64,000 nucleotides of DNA from Lacisediminihabitans profunda. GTDB taxonomy: Bacteria > Actinomycetota > Actinomycetes > Actinomycetales > Microbacteriaceae. The stretch is taken from assembly GCF_008040105.1 (NCBI RefSeq), contig NZ_VRMG01000003.1:186001-250000 (forward strand), written 5' to 3'. Below, in pieces: positions 26,140 to 35,075 of this stretch (within the stretch, counting starts at the first letter, position 1; every line of letters begins with the position of its first letter). The notes below the pieces were generated by a model, which was given only the letters and a program-made list of their open reading frames with translations, searched no databases and was not told where the DNA came from. Both the position numbers and the translations under genes were made by a program.

Positions 26140-27221
26140 ACATCGGAATGATCGGAGTCGGCACGATAAGCGCCCAGTACTTCGAGGCGTTTCCCCAGTT
26201 GCCCGGATTGCGCGTCGTGGCTGTCGCGGATGTCAACGAGGCTCGCGCGGCCGAGGTGGCGGCAGAGCGCGGAGTCGAGGCGCTGAGCGTCGACGCGCTG
26301 CTCGCCGATCCTCGCATTGACGCCGTGCTGAACCTCACCATTCCCGCCGCGCACATCGACATCGCGACCCGCGCGCTGCGGGCAGGAAAGCATGTCTATG
26401 GCGAGAAGCCCCTGGCGCTGGACCCCGATGAGGCGGCGCCCATGCTCGAACTCGCGCGCCAGCTTGGCCTGCGGGTGGGCAGCGCTCCGGACACCGTGCT
26501 CGGCACGGGCGTGCAGACGGCGCGCGCGCTGCTGGATTCCGGAGCGATCGGCGACCCCGTTGCCGCGGCGGTGCACTGGAGTTCGCCGGGCCACGAGCTC
26601 TGGCATCCGGCGCCCCAGTTCTACTATCAGCCCGGTGGCGGACCGTTGTTCGACATGGCCCCGTACTATCTCACGACCCTCGTCACGCTGCTGGGGCCGG
26701 TGATCCGAGTGTCCGGCGTCGCGACCCGTTCGAACAGGGAGCGCACGGTAGCGACAGGGAGCCAGGCCGGCAGCAGTGTTCCCGTCGGCGTCGACACTCA
26801 TGTCAGTGCGATTCTCGAACACGAGAACGGGGTGACATCGACCGTGACAGTGAGCTTCGAGGTGTGGGCCTCCCGCGCCCCGCTGTTCGAACTCTATGGA
26901 ACGACGGGCACGATCGCGGTGCCCGATCCCAACCGGTTCTCCGACACGGTGCAGGTCTGGACGGTGGAGAAGCCGGAATGGACAGACGTCCCCGTCTCTG
27001 CGGGGTATGCGGATGCCGGGCGCGGCGTCGGGCTGGCGGACCTTGCGCATGCGATCGAGACTGATCGCCCGCACCGAGCGTCGGGAGAACTCGCGTTCCA
27101 TGTGCTCGAAATCATGGATGCCGTGCTTCGCGCAGGGCACGAACACCGGGTGGTCGACCTCACCAGCACGATCGCGCGACCGGAGCCCGTGCCCTTGGGG
27201 GCGACACCGAACGGTTGGTGA
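26124..27221 (+). CDS. Gfo/Idh/MocA-family oxidoreductase
   Basis: A 365-residue dehydrogenase, distinct from the one at 24192 (short overall resemblance only in family motifs). Rossmann start LNIGMIGVGTISAQYF, EKPLAL near residue 92 and the C-terminal GGGPLFDMAPYYLTTLV. I chose GTG 26124, with AGAGG seven bases upstream, overlapping the ThuA gene by 16 bases; TTG 26136 is an alternative whose TTGA overlaps the ThuA stop. Likely part of the same glycoside pathway, acting on a different oxidation step or sugar. Confidence 0.86.
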   Translation: MGGALNIGMIGVGTISAQYFEAFPQLPGLRVVAVADVNEARAAEVAAERGVEALSVDALLADPRIDAVLNLTIPAAHIDIATRALRAGKHVYGEKPLALDPDEAAPMLELARQLGLRVGSAPDTVLGTGVQTARALLDSGAIGDPVAAAVHWSSPGHELWHPAPQFYYQPGGGPLFDMAPYYLTTLVTLLGPVIRVSGVATRSNRERTVATGSQAGSSVPVGVDTHVSAILEHENGVTSTVTVSFEVWASRAPLFELYGTTGTIAVPDPNRFSDTVQVWTVEKPEWTDVPVSAGYADAGRGVGLADLAHAIETDRPHRASGELAFHVLEIMDAVLRAGHEHRVVDLTSTIARPEPVPLGATPNGW

Positions 27222-27308
27222 GGGCAACCGCCACCGCGGCCGGTTACGGTAGTTGCCCCGGCTCCGGCCGTAGTGTTGTTTTCGCCGTCTCACCATTGGA
27301 GTAGTCGC

Positions 27309-28280
27309 TTGGCCTTTTTCGACCTGTCCCTCGCCGAACTGCAGGAATACACCCCGGACCTCGCCGTGCCGGATGACCTCGATGCGTTCTGGGCGGGCAC
27401 CCTCGCGGAGACCCGCGGATTCGACCTGGACGCGACGTTCGTGCCGGTGGACAACGGCTTCACCCTCGTCGACAGCTACGACGTGACCTTCTCCGGGTTC
27501 GGCGGCAACCGCATCAAGGGCTGGTTGCATGTGCCGGCCGGGTCGACCGGTCCCTTGTCGACGGTTGTCGAGTACCTCGGCTACTCCGGCGGCCGGGGCC
27601 TCGTGCACTCGCGAGTGTTCTACGCGCTCGCCGGCCACGCCCACTTCGTGATGGACTCGCGCGGGCACGGCTGGGGCTGGTCGACGGCCGACACCCCGGA
27701 TGCCGCAGCCGACTCCGGACTGCAGGCGGCGCCCGGCATGATGACCCGCGGCATCCTCGATCCGGCTACCTACTACTACCGTCGCATCTTCGCCGACGCC
27801 GTGCGCGCGGTGGAGGCGGCGAAGGCCTCGCCGTTCGTGGACCCCGAGCGCATCGTCGTCGCGGGGATCAGCCAGGGCGGCGGCATCACCCTCGCCGTCT
27901 CGGCGCTCGTCACCGGGCTCGCCGGGGCGCTCGTCGACGTGCCGTTCCTCTGCAACTTCGAGCGCGCGATCACCCTCACCGACAACGACCCGTACCAGGA
28001 GATCGTGCGCTACCTCCGGCGCAACCGACCGGACGCCGAGCGCGCCTACCGCACCCTGTCGTACTTCGACGGTGCGGTCCTCGCCTCCCGAGCGACGGCC
28101 CCCGCACTCTTCTCGACCGCGCTGATGGACCAGACGTGCCCGCCGTCGACCGTGTTCGCGGCGTTCAATCGCTACGGCGGGGAGAAGAGCATCTCGGTCT
28201 ACCCGTTCAACGAGCACGAGGGCGGCCAGGAACACCACGAGGTGGTGCGCCTGGACTGGCTCAGGAGCCTCTTCGGCTAG
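27309..28280 (+). CDS. Acetyl (xylan) esterase, carbohydrate esterase family 7
   Basis: A 323-residue alpha/beta hydrolase removing acetyl groups from xylo-oligosaccharides (CE7, also called cephalosporin-C deacetylase). The N-terminus [15 protein letters not shown] is family-typical. The triad is visible as Ser 188 (GISQGGG), Asp 274 (LMDQTCPPS) and His 303 (NEHEGG). There is no signal peptide, so it acts on imported oligomers. The TTG start at 27309 fits the family N-terminus and has GGAG upstream; an ATG 36 bases earlier lacks these. Its stop overlaps the convergent xylB stop by four bases. Confidence 0.9.
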   Translation: MAFFDLSLAELQEYTPDLAVPDDLDAFWAGTLAETRGFDLDATFVPVDNGFTLVDSYDVTFSGFGGNRIKGWLHVPAGSTGPLSTVVEYLGYSGGRGLVHSRVFYALAGHAHFVMDSRGHGWGWSTADTPDAAADSGLQAAPGMMTRGILDPATYYYRRIFADAVRAVEAAKASPFVDPERIVVAGISQGGGITLAVSALVTGLAGALVDVPFLCNFERAITLTDNDPYQEIVRYLRRNRPDAERAYRTLSYFDGAVLASRATAPALFSTALMDQTCPPSTVFAAFNRYGGEKSISVYPFNEHEGGQEHHEVVRLDWLRSLFG

Positions 28281-29737
28281 TAGCGGGACCGTGCCAGGGC
28301 GGAATACTGCTCGCGAATCAGCGGGCGATAGTCCCTGGGCGGCTCGGACACCATCGCGATCGGCCAGGTCGGCCGGGACCCGGTGAGGGCCCAGGCGGCC
28401 TGAGCGGCCGCTCCGGCCGCGACGTATTCGGCCGGTTGGGGCACGACCACCGGCAGGTCGAACACCTGCGCCGCGATCGCCCCCACCGCCGGGTTCTGGG
28501 CGGCGCCGCCGATGAGGAGCACGCGACGGGCGGCGACGCCCTGCGCGAGGATCGCCTCGAGCCCATCGGCGAGGCCGCAGAGCAGACCCTCGATCGTTGC
28601 CCGGGCGAGGTTGGGCCTGGTGGTGGAGGCGAGAGTCATGCCGCCGAGCGTGGCGGTGGCCCCCGGGAGGTTGGGCGTTCGCTCCCCCTCGAAGTACGGC
28701 ACGAGCACGAGCCCATCGCTGCCGGGCTGCGCCTCGAGGGCGAGCCGCGCGAATTCCGCGTGGTCCACCCCGAGAAGGGCCGAGGTCGAGTCGAGGATGC
28801 GGGCCGCGTTGAGGGTGGCGACGAGGGGAAGGTAGGCGCCGGAGGCATCCGCGAACCCGGCCACCGTGCCGGTCTCGTCGTGCGCCGGAGTGGCGGTGAC
28901 GGCGAAGACGGTGCCGCTCGTGCCGATGGACACGACGGCGTCACCGTCACGGGCGTCGAGCCCCAGGGCAGCCGCGGCATTGTCGCCGGCGCCGGCCCCG
29001 ACCACGAGCCCCTCCGGAAACGCAGGAGATCCGACGACCACGGTGCGTGATTCCGCCGGATCGAGCACCGTCGGGAGAAGAACTCCTGCGTTTTCGGTGT
29101 TTTCGGCGATGGCGTTGGCGTTGGCGGCGGCGGGGTCGCGGCGGAGGGCGATCACGAGCAGTTCGCGGTCGTAGCCGTTCGTCACGGGATTGAAGTAGCT
29201 CGTGCCGCTCGCATCCGACCGGTCGGTGACGAGCTCGGCGAGAACGGGATTCTGCGGGCCGAAGCCGCGAAGGCGCCAGGTCAGCCAGTCGTGGGGGAGG
29301 GCGACGGCCGCGACGCGCGCCGCGTTCTGCGGCTCCGTGTCGGCAAGCCAGCGGAGCTTGGTGAGGGTGAACGAGGCCACGGGAACCGACCCGGTTCGCT
29401 CGGCGAACTCGTGCGCCCCGACCTCGGCGATCAGGTCCGCGGCGGCCGGGGCCGAGCGCGTGTCGTTCCAGAGCAGGGCCGGCCGGATGACGCGGCCCTC
29501 TGCATCCAGCACCACCATTCCGTGCTGCTGCCCGCCGACCGCGAGCGCGGCGACATCGGCGAGCCCTCCGGCGTCGTCGACCGCGGCCAGGAGGGCCTGC
29601 CACCAGTTCTCGGGGTCGACCTCGGTGCCCTCCGGGTGCGTCGCGCGCCCGGTGCGCACCACGGTGCCGCTCTCGAGGTCGCGAATCACGACCTTGCAGC
29701 TTTGAGTAGACGAATCGACTCCGGCGACGAGTGTCAT
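28277..29737 (-). CDS. xylB: Xylulokinase
   Basis: Phosphorylates D-xylulose to D-xylulose 5-phosphate. The 486-residue FGGY kinase has [14 protein letters not shown] at the N-terminus, [13 protein letters not shown] with the xylulose-binding [10 protein letters not shown], and the C-domain [19 protein letters not shown]. Length fits XylB. I chose ATG 29737, with GGGAGAA before it, over an ATG 21 bases upstream. It lies downstream of xylA in the same direction, with an inverted-repeat element in the gap, and converges on the esterase gene. Confidence 0.94.
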   Translation of the reverse strand: MTLVAGVDSSTQSCKVVIRDLESGTVVRTGRATHPEGTEVDPENWWQALLAAVDDAGGLADVAALAVGGQQHGMVVLDAEGRVIRPALLWNDTRSAPAAADLIAEVGAHEFAERTGSVPVASFTLTKLRWLADTEPQNAARVAAVALPHDWLTWRLRGFGPQNPVLAELVTDRSDASGTSYFNPVTNGYDRELLVIALRRDPAAANANAIAENTENAGVLLPTVLDPAESRTVVVGSPAFPEGLVVGAGAGDNAAAALGLDARDGDAVVSIGTSGTVFAVTATPAHDETGTVAGFADASGAYLPLVATLNAARILDSTSALLGVDHAEFARLALEAQPGSDGLVLVPYFEGERTPNLPGATATLGGMTLASTTRPNLARATIEGLLCGLADGLEAILAQGVAARRVLLIGGAAQNPAVGAIAAQVFDLPVVVPQPAEYVAAGAAAQAAWALTGSRPTWPIAMVSEPPRDYRPLIREQYSALARSRY

Positions 29738-29756
29738 CCGTTCTCCCTTGCTCGGC

Positions 29757-29852
29757 ATTCATGACTCATGCTGAATTGGTCTCGGGCCCGCGTGCTCCCC
29801 GCAGCCGCGGCGTCCGCATCGGGACTGGAGTAATCCAGCCTGAGTTGTGAAC
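29757..29852. repeat. Inverted-repeat element, diverged fourth copy
   Basis: About 96 bp with imperfect terminal inverted repeats (ATTCATGACTCATGCTG at the left, CAGCCTGAGTTGTGAAC at the right). Ends and length match the three elements at 7.2-7.8 kb, so it appears to be a decayed member of the same family, here inside the xylA-xylB operon. Confidence 0.6.
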
Positions 29853-29890
29853 GCCGCGGCGGGGGAACGCCGTACGGGCGGGTGCGGCTC

Positions 29891-31081
29891 CTAGCGTGCG
29901 CCGAGCAGGTGCTCGAGGGCAAGCTGGTTGAGTCGCACGAAGCCGAAGCCCTTGCCGCCGAAGTAGGAGTCGGTGTCGAAGTCCTCGTAGGCACTGCGGT
30001 CGGCGAGCAGGTCGTCGTAGCTCTCGCCGGCATTCAGCGTGGGCTCGTTGACCTGGGCCACCCGGGATGCCGTGAGGGCCTCCTGCACCTCCGGATCGGC
30101 CCGGAAGGCCGCCGCGCGCTCCTTCAGGAGCAGGTAGGTGCGCATGTTGGCCGCAGCGGAGTCCCAGACCCCGGTGATGTCTTCGGTGCGCGACGGCTTG
30201 TAGTCGAAGTGGCGGGGGCCGTCGTAGGCCGGCCCTCCGTTGGGGCCGCCGTTTTCGAGCAGGTCGACGAGCGAGAACGCGTTCTGCAGGTCGCCGTGGC
30301 CGAACACCAGGTCCTGGTCGTACTTGATGCCACGCTGGCCGTTGAGATCGATGTGGAACAGCTTGCCCTGGTACAGAGCCTGCGCGATGCCGGCGGTGAA
30401 GTTGAGTCCGGCCATCTGCTCGTGGCCCACCTCGGGGTTCACCCCGAAGAGCTCTGGACGCTCGAGGGTCTCGATGAACGCCATCGCGTGGCCGACGGTG
30501 GGCAGCAGAATGTCGCCGCGAGGCTCGTTGGGCTTCGGCTCGATCGCGAAGCGGATGTCGTAGCCCTTGTCCGTGACGTACTGGGCGAACAGGTTGACGC
30601 CCTCCCGGTAGCGTTCGAGCGCGCCGCGGATGTCCTTGGCGGTGTCGTACTCCGCGCCCTCACGGCCGCCCCACATGACGAAGGTCTGCGCACCGAGTTC
30701 GGCGCCGAGGTCGAGCTGGCGCAGCGCCTTGCGCAGGGCGAACCGGCGCACGCCGCGGTCGTTGGAGGTGAAGCCGCCGTCCTTGAACACGGGGGCGCTG
30801 AAGAGGTTGGTGGTGACCATGGGGATGATGAGGCCGGTGTCCGCGAGGGCCTGCTTGAGACGGTCGATCTGCTTCTGGCGATCGGCGTCGCTCGAACCGA
30901 ACGGGAACAGGTCGTCGTCGTGGAAGGTGAGGCCATAGGCCCCGAGTTCGGCGAGGCGGGTGACGGCCTCGACGACGTCGAGCTGCGGGCGGGTCGGGCC
31001 TCCGAACGGGTCCGAGCCGTTGTAGCCGACGGTCCACAGGCCGAAGGAGAACTTGTCGGCACGGGTGGGGGTGGTGGTCAT
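29891..31081 (-). CDS. xylA: Xylose isomerase
   Basis: Converts D-xylose to D-xylulose; a cytoplasmic metal-dependent TIM-barrel enzyme. The 396-residue protein is the actinobacterial group I type (usual length about 390). The catalytic His region appears as [12 protein letters not shown] near residue 54, the metal region as [15 protein letters not shown] near 180, and [10 protein letters not shown] near 247. The ATG is preceded by GAAGGA. Its promoter and operator lie in the divergent region shared with the ROK regulator. Confidence 0.95.
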   Translation of the reverse strand: MTTTPTRADKFSFGLWTVGYNGSDPFGGPTRPQLDVVEAVTRLAELGAYGLTFHDDDLFPFGSSDADRQKQIDRLKQALADTGLIIPMVTTNLFSAPVFKDGGFTSNDRGVRRFALRKALRQLDLGAELGAQTFVMWGGREGAEYDTAKDIRGALERYREGVNLFAQYVTDKGYDIRFAIEPKPNEPRGDILLPTVGHAMAFIETLERPELFGVNPEVGHEQMAGLNFTAGIAQALYQGKLFHIDLNGQRGIKYDQDLVFGHGDLQNAFSLVDLLENGGPNGGPAYDGPRHFDYKPSRTEDITGVWDSAAANMRTYLLLKERAAAFRADPEVQEALTASRVAQVNEPTLNAGESYDDLLADRSAYEDFDTDSYFGGKGFGFVRLNQLALEHLLGAR

Positions 31082-31108
31082 GAAGATGTCCTTCAGCGTC
31101 GTTGGTGA

Positions 31109-31129
31109 TTTGTTGTCTCGAGAAACATA
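31109..31129 (-). promoter_or_regulatory. XylR-type operator at the xylA promoter
   Basis: Read on the minus strand the site is TATGTT-N7-ACAACAAA. The same layout occurs at 32590-32610 and, slightly degenerate, at 32448-32468 before the xylo-oligosaccharide importer. It overlaps the xylA -10 box. Confidence 0.7.
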
Positions 31130-31157
31130 TTAGTCGCAACCGACCGCCGAGGCGCAA
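31127..31157 (-). promoter_or_regulatory. xylA promoter
   Basis: On the minus strand TTGCGC (31157-31152) is followed after 19 bases by TAATAT (31132-31127). The -10 is good and the spacer is long. The operator covers the predicted transcription start. Confidence 0.5.
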
Positions 31158-31208
31158 GACCCAATCGCAATGACGGATCAGCCGAACCGTGGTGACCGGC
31201 GCGCAGAC

Positions 31209-31214
31209 TAAGGT
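31209..31214 (+). promoter_or_regulatory. -10 box for a leaderless ROK-regulator mRNA
   Basis: TAAGGT ends six bases before the ATG at 31221, with no ribosome-binding site, indicating a leaderless transcript. Confidence 0.6.
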
Positions 31215-31220
31215 CATTGC

Positions 31221-32423
31221 ATGTCCAGCAGTCGCGAATTCGTCTCGCGCACGCCCGTGCAGGGAGGCGCGACCGACCAGCTGAGGCGCTCCAACCTCTC
31301 GAACGTTCTCGGCCTCGTGCACCGCGAGGGACCGCTGTCGAGGGCCGAACTCACGAGGCTGACCGGGCTCAACCGCTCGACGGTCGGCGACCTGGTCGCG
31401 GAACTCGCCGAGCTGGGACTGGTCTACGAGGCGCTGCCCACGACGGGCAACGTGCCGGGGCGTCCGAGCCCCATTGTGCACGCCCAGTCCGGCGTCGTCG
31501 CGATCGCGATCAACCCCGAGGTCGATGCGATTCATGTCGGGCTCGTGGGCATGAGCGGGAGGGTCCTGGCCAAGGTGCGGCTGGAGGCCGCGACCGCGCC
31601 GACGCCAGCCGACGTCGTCAGGCTGGCCTCGGCGGCCATCGCCGGGCTTCTGTCTGGACGTGAGGCGTCGCTTCGAGTGGTCGGTATCGGCGTCGCCGTT
31701 CCGGGCCAGGTGCGGGTGTCCGACGGCACGGTGCGGGAGGCCACCCACATGGGTTGGGCCGAGGAACCGCTCAGCCGGATGCTGTCCGAGGCGACCACCT
31801 TCCCCGCCTGGGCCGCGAACGCCGCCAACCTGGCCATGCGCGCGGAGAGCGTCTTCGGCGCCGGAAAGGGAGTCGACGACTTCGTCTACTTCATCGGCGG
31901 TGCGAGCGGCATCGGTGGGGGTGCCGTCACGGGCGGCCGGCTGCTCAGCGGAGCGGCGGGCTACGCGGGAGAATTCGGCCACAGCTTCGTGCGCAGCCGC
32001 GGCACCCGGTGCTCCTGCGGGGCGACGGGCTGCCTCGAGGCCGAGGTGACACAGGCGGGACTCCTCGAAGCGGTGGGACTCGCCCCGGCCGAGGCCGGCC
32101 TGCTCGGGTCTCGACTCGCGTCGAGTCGCGACCCCGGCGTGCGGGCGCTGATCTCCGAGCAACTGGATCTGCTCGCCATCGCGGTGCGCACCGCGGTCAA
32201 CCTCTTCAATCCCACGCTGGTGGTGCTCGGGGGATTCCTCAGCGACCTCTACGACGCCGGCGGTCGGGAGGGTGACGCTCTCCTGAGCGACGCCATCCGA
32301 TCGGCGCGCGAAGACGTGCGAATCGAGGGCGCCGCGTCCGCCTCCGATCAGCTGCTGATCGGCTGCGGCGAACTCGTGTTCTCGGAGCTCATCGCCGATC
32401 CGGCGTCACTGCTGCTGCACTGA
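31221..32423 (+). CDS. xylR: ROK-family xylose regulator (XylR-like)
   Basis: A 400-residue repressor. N-terminal winged helix-turn-helix (LVHREGPLSRAELTRLTGLNRSTVGDLVAELAE region) and a C-terminal ROK sugar-binding domain with GGASGIGGGAVTGG and the zinc motif CSCGATGCLE. It is divergent from xylA, and the same operator motif occurs at the xylA promoter and twice before the adjacent importer, so it is the likely repressor of both, relieved by xylose. The start is fixed by the leaderless -10 box. Confidence 0.87.
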   Translation: MSSSREFVSRTPVQGGATDQLRRSNLSNVLGLVHREGPLSRAELTRLTGLNRSTVGDLVAELAELGLVYEALPTTGNVPGRPSPIVHAQSGVVAIAINPEVDAIHVGLVGMSGRVLAKVRLEAATAPTPADVVRLASAAIAGLLSGREASLRVVGIGVAVPGQVRVSDGTVREATHMGWAEEPLSRMLSEATTFPAWAANAANLAMRAESVFGAGKGVDDFVYFIGGASGIGGGAVTGGRLLSGAAGYAGEFGHSFVRSRGTRCSCGATGCLEAEVTQAGLLEAVGLAPAEAGLLGSRLASSRDPGVRALISEQLDLLAIAVRTAVNLFNPTLVVLGGFLSDLYDAGGREGDALLSDAIRSAREDVRIEGAASASDQLLIGCGELVFSELIADPASLLLH

Positions 32424-32447
32424 CCCGAATTCGGGAGCGGCCGCCGG

Positions 32448-32468
32448 ATTGTTGTGAATGAAAACATT
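32448..32468 (-). promoter_or_regulatory. Upstream XylR-type operator (auxiliary)
   Basis: Read on the minus strand the site is AATGTT-N7-ACAACAAT, matching the xylA operator at 12 of 14 defined positions. It lies exactly 142 bp upstream of the main operator at 32590, a spacing compatible with DNA looping. Confidence 0.55.
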
Positions 32469-32565
32469 GCTCATTCTCGGCACCGATTGCGCCATGAACC
32501 CTTATTTACCGGGGAAGTTCGAGGCGGATGCCGCCGCTCGTTCTCAGGGATCGCGAAATTGTGGG

Positions 32566-32595
32566 TTGTGCAAGACGGCATTTCCTGCGTATGTT
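32566..32595 (+). promoter_or_regulatory. Promoter of the xylo-oligosaccharide importer operon
   Basis: TTGTGC (32566-32571) and TATGTT (32590-32595) are 18 bases apart. The operator at 32590-32610 begins within the -10 box. Confidence 0.55.
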
Positions 32596-32610
32596 GTGTT
32601 CTACAACAAA
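32590..32610 (+). promoter_or_regulatory. XylR-type operator at the importer promoter
   Basis: TATGTT-N7-ACAACAAA, with a 17-bp inner palindrome TGTTGT-N5-ACAACA. It is identical in all defined positions to the site at the xylA promoter. Confidence 0.72.
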
Positions 32611-32671
32611 CGGCATCGGAGTGGCTGCCACGCCTGCACCAGGGCGGCGCTCCTTTACAAGGAGGTACAAG

Positions 32672-33991
32672 ATGCGCAAGAGGCTTATCGCAGCGGGGGC
32701 CATTTTGGCAACCACGGCGCTGCTGCTCGCGGGCTGCGCGAGCGGTTCGACGTCGAGTTCGACTTCGGTCAGCAAGAACCCCGACGGCAAGGGAAAGACG
32801 CTCACTCTCTGGGACTATGAGAGCGACACGAGCGCCATGGGAATCGCCTGGAACGCCGCCATCAAGAAGTTCGAGAAGGAGACCGGCGCCACGGTGAAGT
32901 TCGAGGCGAAGAGCTTCGAGCAGATCCGCTCGACGGCCAGTCAGGTGCTCAACTCGAACGCGGCCCCCGACATCCTCGAGTACAACAAGGGCAATGCCAC
33001 CGCCGGACTGCTTTCGAGCCAGGGCCTGCTCACCAACCTCGACCCGGCCGTCAAGGCCTACGGGTGGGACAAGAAGCTCGCCTCATCCCTGCAGACCACC
33101 GCCCGCTACAGCGCCAAGGGCGTGATGGGAAGCGGGCACTACTACGGCATCCCCAACTACGGCGAATTCGTCGACGTGTACTACAACAAGGACGCCTTCG
33201 CGAAGTACAACATCGCGGTGCCGACCACCTTCGCCGAATTCGAGGCGGCGCTCAAGACCTTCAAAGACAACGGCGTCACACCACTCGCCGAGTCCGCCGC
33301 GGAGTACCCGCTCGGCCAGCTCTTCTACCAGCTCGCATTGAGCAAGGCGACGCGCCAGTGGGTGAACAACTACCAGCTCTACACGGGCAAGGTCGATTGG
33401 CAGGACAAGGACTTCACCTTCGCCGCCGACACCATCAAGAGCTGGGTCGACAAGGGCTACATCAGCAAGGACTCGACCGGCCTCAAGGCCGAGGATGCCG
33501 GCACGGCCTTCATCAACGGCACCAACCCGATCTTCTACTCGGGCAGCTGGTGGTACGGCCGCATGGTGACCGACGTCAAGACCTTCGACTGGGGCACCTT
33601 CCTCTTCCCCGGTGCCAAGCTCTCCCCGGGCTCCTCTGGCAACATCTGGGTGGTTCCGGAGAACTCCAAGAACAAGGACCTCGCCTACAAGTTCATCGAC
33701 ATCACCATGAGCCCCGAGATCCAGGCCCTCATCGGCAACAGCGGCGGCATCCCCGTGGCGGCCGAGGCGGCGTCGATCACTGACCCGAAGAGCAAAGAGC
33801 TCATCGACAACTTCAACAAGCTCACCGCGCAGGACGGTCTGGCCTTCTACCCCGACTGGCCGACCCCGACCTTCTACGACCAGCTGAACGCCGGACTCCA
33901 GGAGCTCGTCAACGGCACGAAGTCGTCGAAGGACGTGCTCACCGAGCTCGGAACCGAATACCAGTCGGGCGTCGACGACATCACCAAGTAG
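32672..33991 (+). CDS. Extracellular solute-binding lipoprotein for xylosides
   Basis: A 439-residue family 1 binding lipoprotein, first gene of an importer/alpha-xylosidase operon. Signal peptide MRKR plus hydrophobic core with lipobox LAGC (Cys 22), Ser/Thr-rich linker, then the binding domain beginning LTLWDYESDTSAMG. The ATG has a near-consensus AAGGAGGT upstream; the frame extends further but through the promoter. Linkage to the GH31 enzyme and the XylR sites suggests xylo-oligosaccharides, or alpha-xylosyl sugars such as isoprimeverose from xyloglucan, as ligand. Confidence 0.91.
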   Translation: MRKRLIAAGAILATTALLLAGCASGSTSSSTSVSKNPDGKGKTLTLWDYESDTSAMGIAWNAAIKKFEKETGATVKFEAKSFEQIRSTASQVLNSNAAPDILEYNKGNATAGLLSSQGLLTNLDPAVKAYGWDKKLASSLQTTARYSAKGVMGSGHYYGIPNYGEFVDVYYNKDAFAKYNIAVPTTFAEFEAALKTFKDNGVTPLAESAAEYPLGQLFYQLALSKATRQWVNNYQLYTGKVDWQDKDFTFAADTIKSWVDKGYISKDSTGLKAEDAGTAFINGTNPIFYSGSWWYGRMVTDVKTFDWGTFLFPGAKLSPGSSGNIWVVPENSKNKDLAYKFIDITMSPEIQALIGNSGGIPVAAEAASITDPKSKELIDNFNKLTAQDGLAFYPDWPTPTFYDQLNAGLQELVNGTKSSKDVLTELGTEYQSGVDDITK

Positions 33992-34017
33992 TCCCACCCC
34001 GACGATCACGGCCGCGT

Positions 34018-34052
34018 CCGGTCGGTCGATTCGAGAGAATCGGCCGATCCGG
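34018..34052 (+). promoter_or_regulatory. Intercistronic stem-loop after the binding-protein gene
   Basis: A stem of about 15 bp with one bulge and one G-U pair (34018-34032 with 34037-34052) and a GAGA loop, without a T-run. It parallels the stem-loops in the other importer operons. Confidence 0.6.
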
Positions 34053-34100
34053 CGGCACGCCGGCCCATCGGGCATCCAGCACCACACGAAAGGCCAGGTC

Positions 34101-35075
34101 ATGGTGACAGTTCCCGCCGTCGCTCGAGTTCGAGCGACGAGAGCACGCGACGAGAATGCCCTGCTGCCCAACAGCGGCAAGGGTGGGCGAGGCGCATTCT
34201 GGCTCTACCTCATCCCGGGCTTCGTGCTCTTCACCGTGGTGATCCTGGTGCCGCTGCTGTGGAACATCTACCTCAGCTTCACCGAATGGCGAGGCATCCG
34301 GCCACCCATCTGGATCGGGTTCGACAATTGGGTCGAGCTCGTGCAGGACACCAAGTTCTGGACGTCCTTCGGCAACAGCATCGCGATGATCGTCGCGATG
34401 GTGATCGTTCCCACCCTGCTCGGACTGCTCCTGGCCGCCATGCTGTTCGATCTCGTCGGCAAGAAGTTCGGCGGCCGGCTCGCGAGCTTCCTCCGCGCTA
34501 CCTACTATCTGCCGCAGATTCTTCCGGTGGCCGTCGCGGCCATCGTGATCGGCTGGATCCTGCGCCCCGAGAATGGTGCTCTCAACACGGTGCTCAAGGC
34601 CGTCGGCCTCGGCTCCCTGCAGCACAACTGGCTCGGCAGCCCGGACACGGCGCTTCTCAGCATCATGTTCGTGATGGTCTGGGTGCAGCTCGGGTATCCC
34701 GTCGTGATCTTCATGGCCGCCCTCCAGCGGGTGGACCCGGAGCTGTACGAGGCGGCCGAGCTGGATGGGGCGAACTGGCTCCAGCGCTTCCGTTGGATCA
34801 CGGTGAGCATCATCCGTCCCGAGATCTTCGTCGTGACGCTCACCTGCACGATCGCGGCGCTCAAGGTCTTCGGACCCATCTACACGCTGACCCGCGGCGG
34901 CCCGGGCACGAGCACGATAGTGCCCAGTTACTACTCGTACAGCGAGTTCTTCCAGAACCAGCAGGTGGGCTACGGCGCGACGATCGCGACCGCGCTCACC
35001 GTGGTCGTCGTGATCGTGACGATCGTCTTCATCAAGGCCCAGAACCGGGCAGAACGTGCGGAGAGTGAGCGCTGA
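34101..35075 (+). CDS. Carbohydrate ABC transporter permease, MalF type
   Basis: A 324-residue permease. Cytoplasmic basic N-terminus, first helix FWLYLIPGFVLFTVVILVPL, and the EAA loop EAAELDGANWLQRFRWITV near residue 218. It pairs with the next gene, whose ATG overlaps this stop (TGATG). No ATPase gene is in the cluster, so a shared ATPase elsewhere is expected. Confidence 0.9.
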   Translation: MVTVPAVARVRATRARDENALLPNSGKGGRGAFWLYLIPGFVLFTVVILVPLLWNIYLSFTEWRGIRPPIWIGFDNWVELVQDTKFWTSFGNSIAMIVAMVIVPTLLGLLLAAMLFDLVGKKFGGRLASFLRATYYLPQILPVAVAAIVIGWILRPENGALNTVLKAVGLGSLQHNWLGSPDTALLSIMFVMVWVQLGYPVVIFMAALQRVDPELYEAAELDGANWLQRFRWITVSIIRPEIFVVTLTCTIAALKVFGPIYTLTRGGPGTSTIVPSYYSYSEFFQNQQVGYGATIATALTVVVVIVTIVFIKAQNRAERAESER

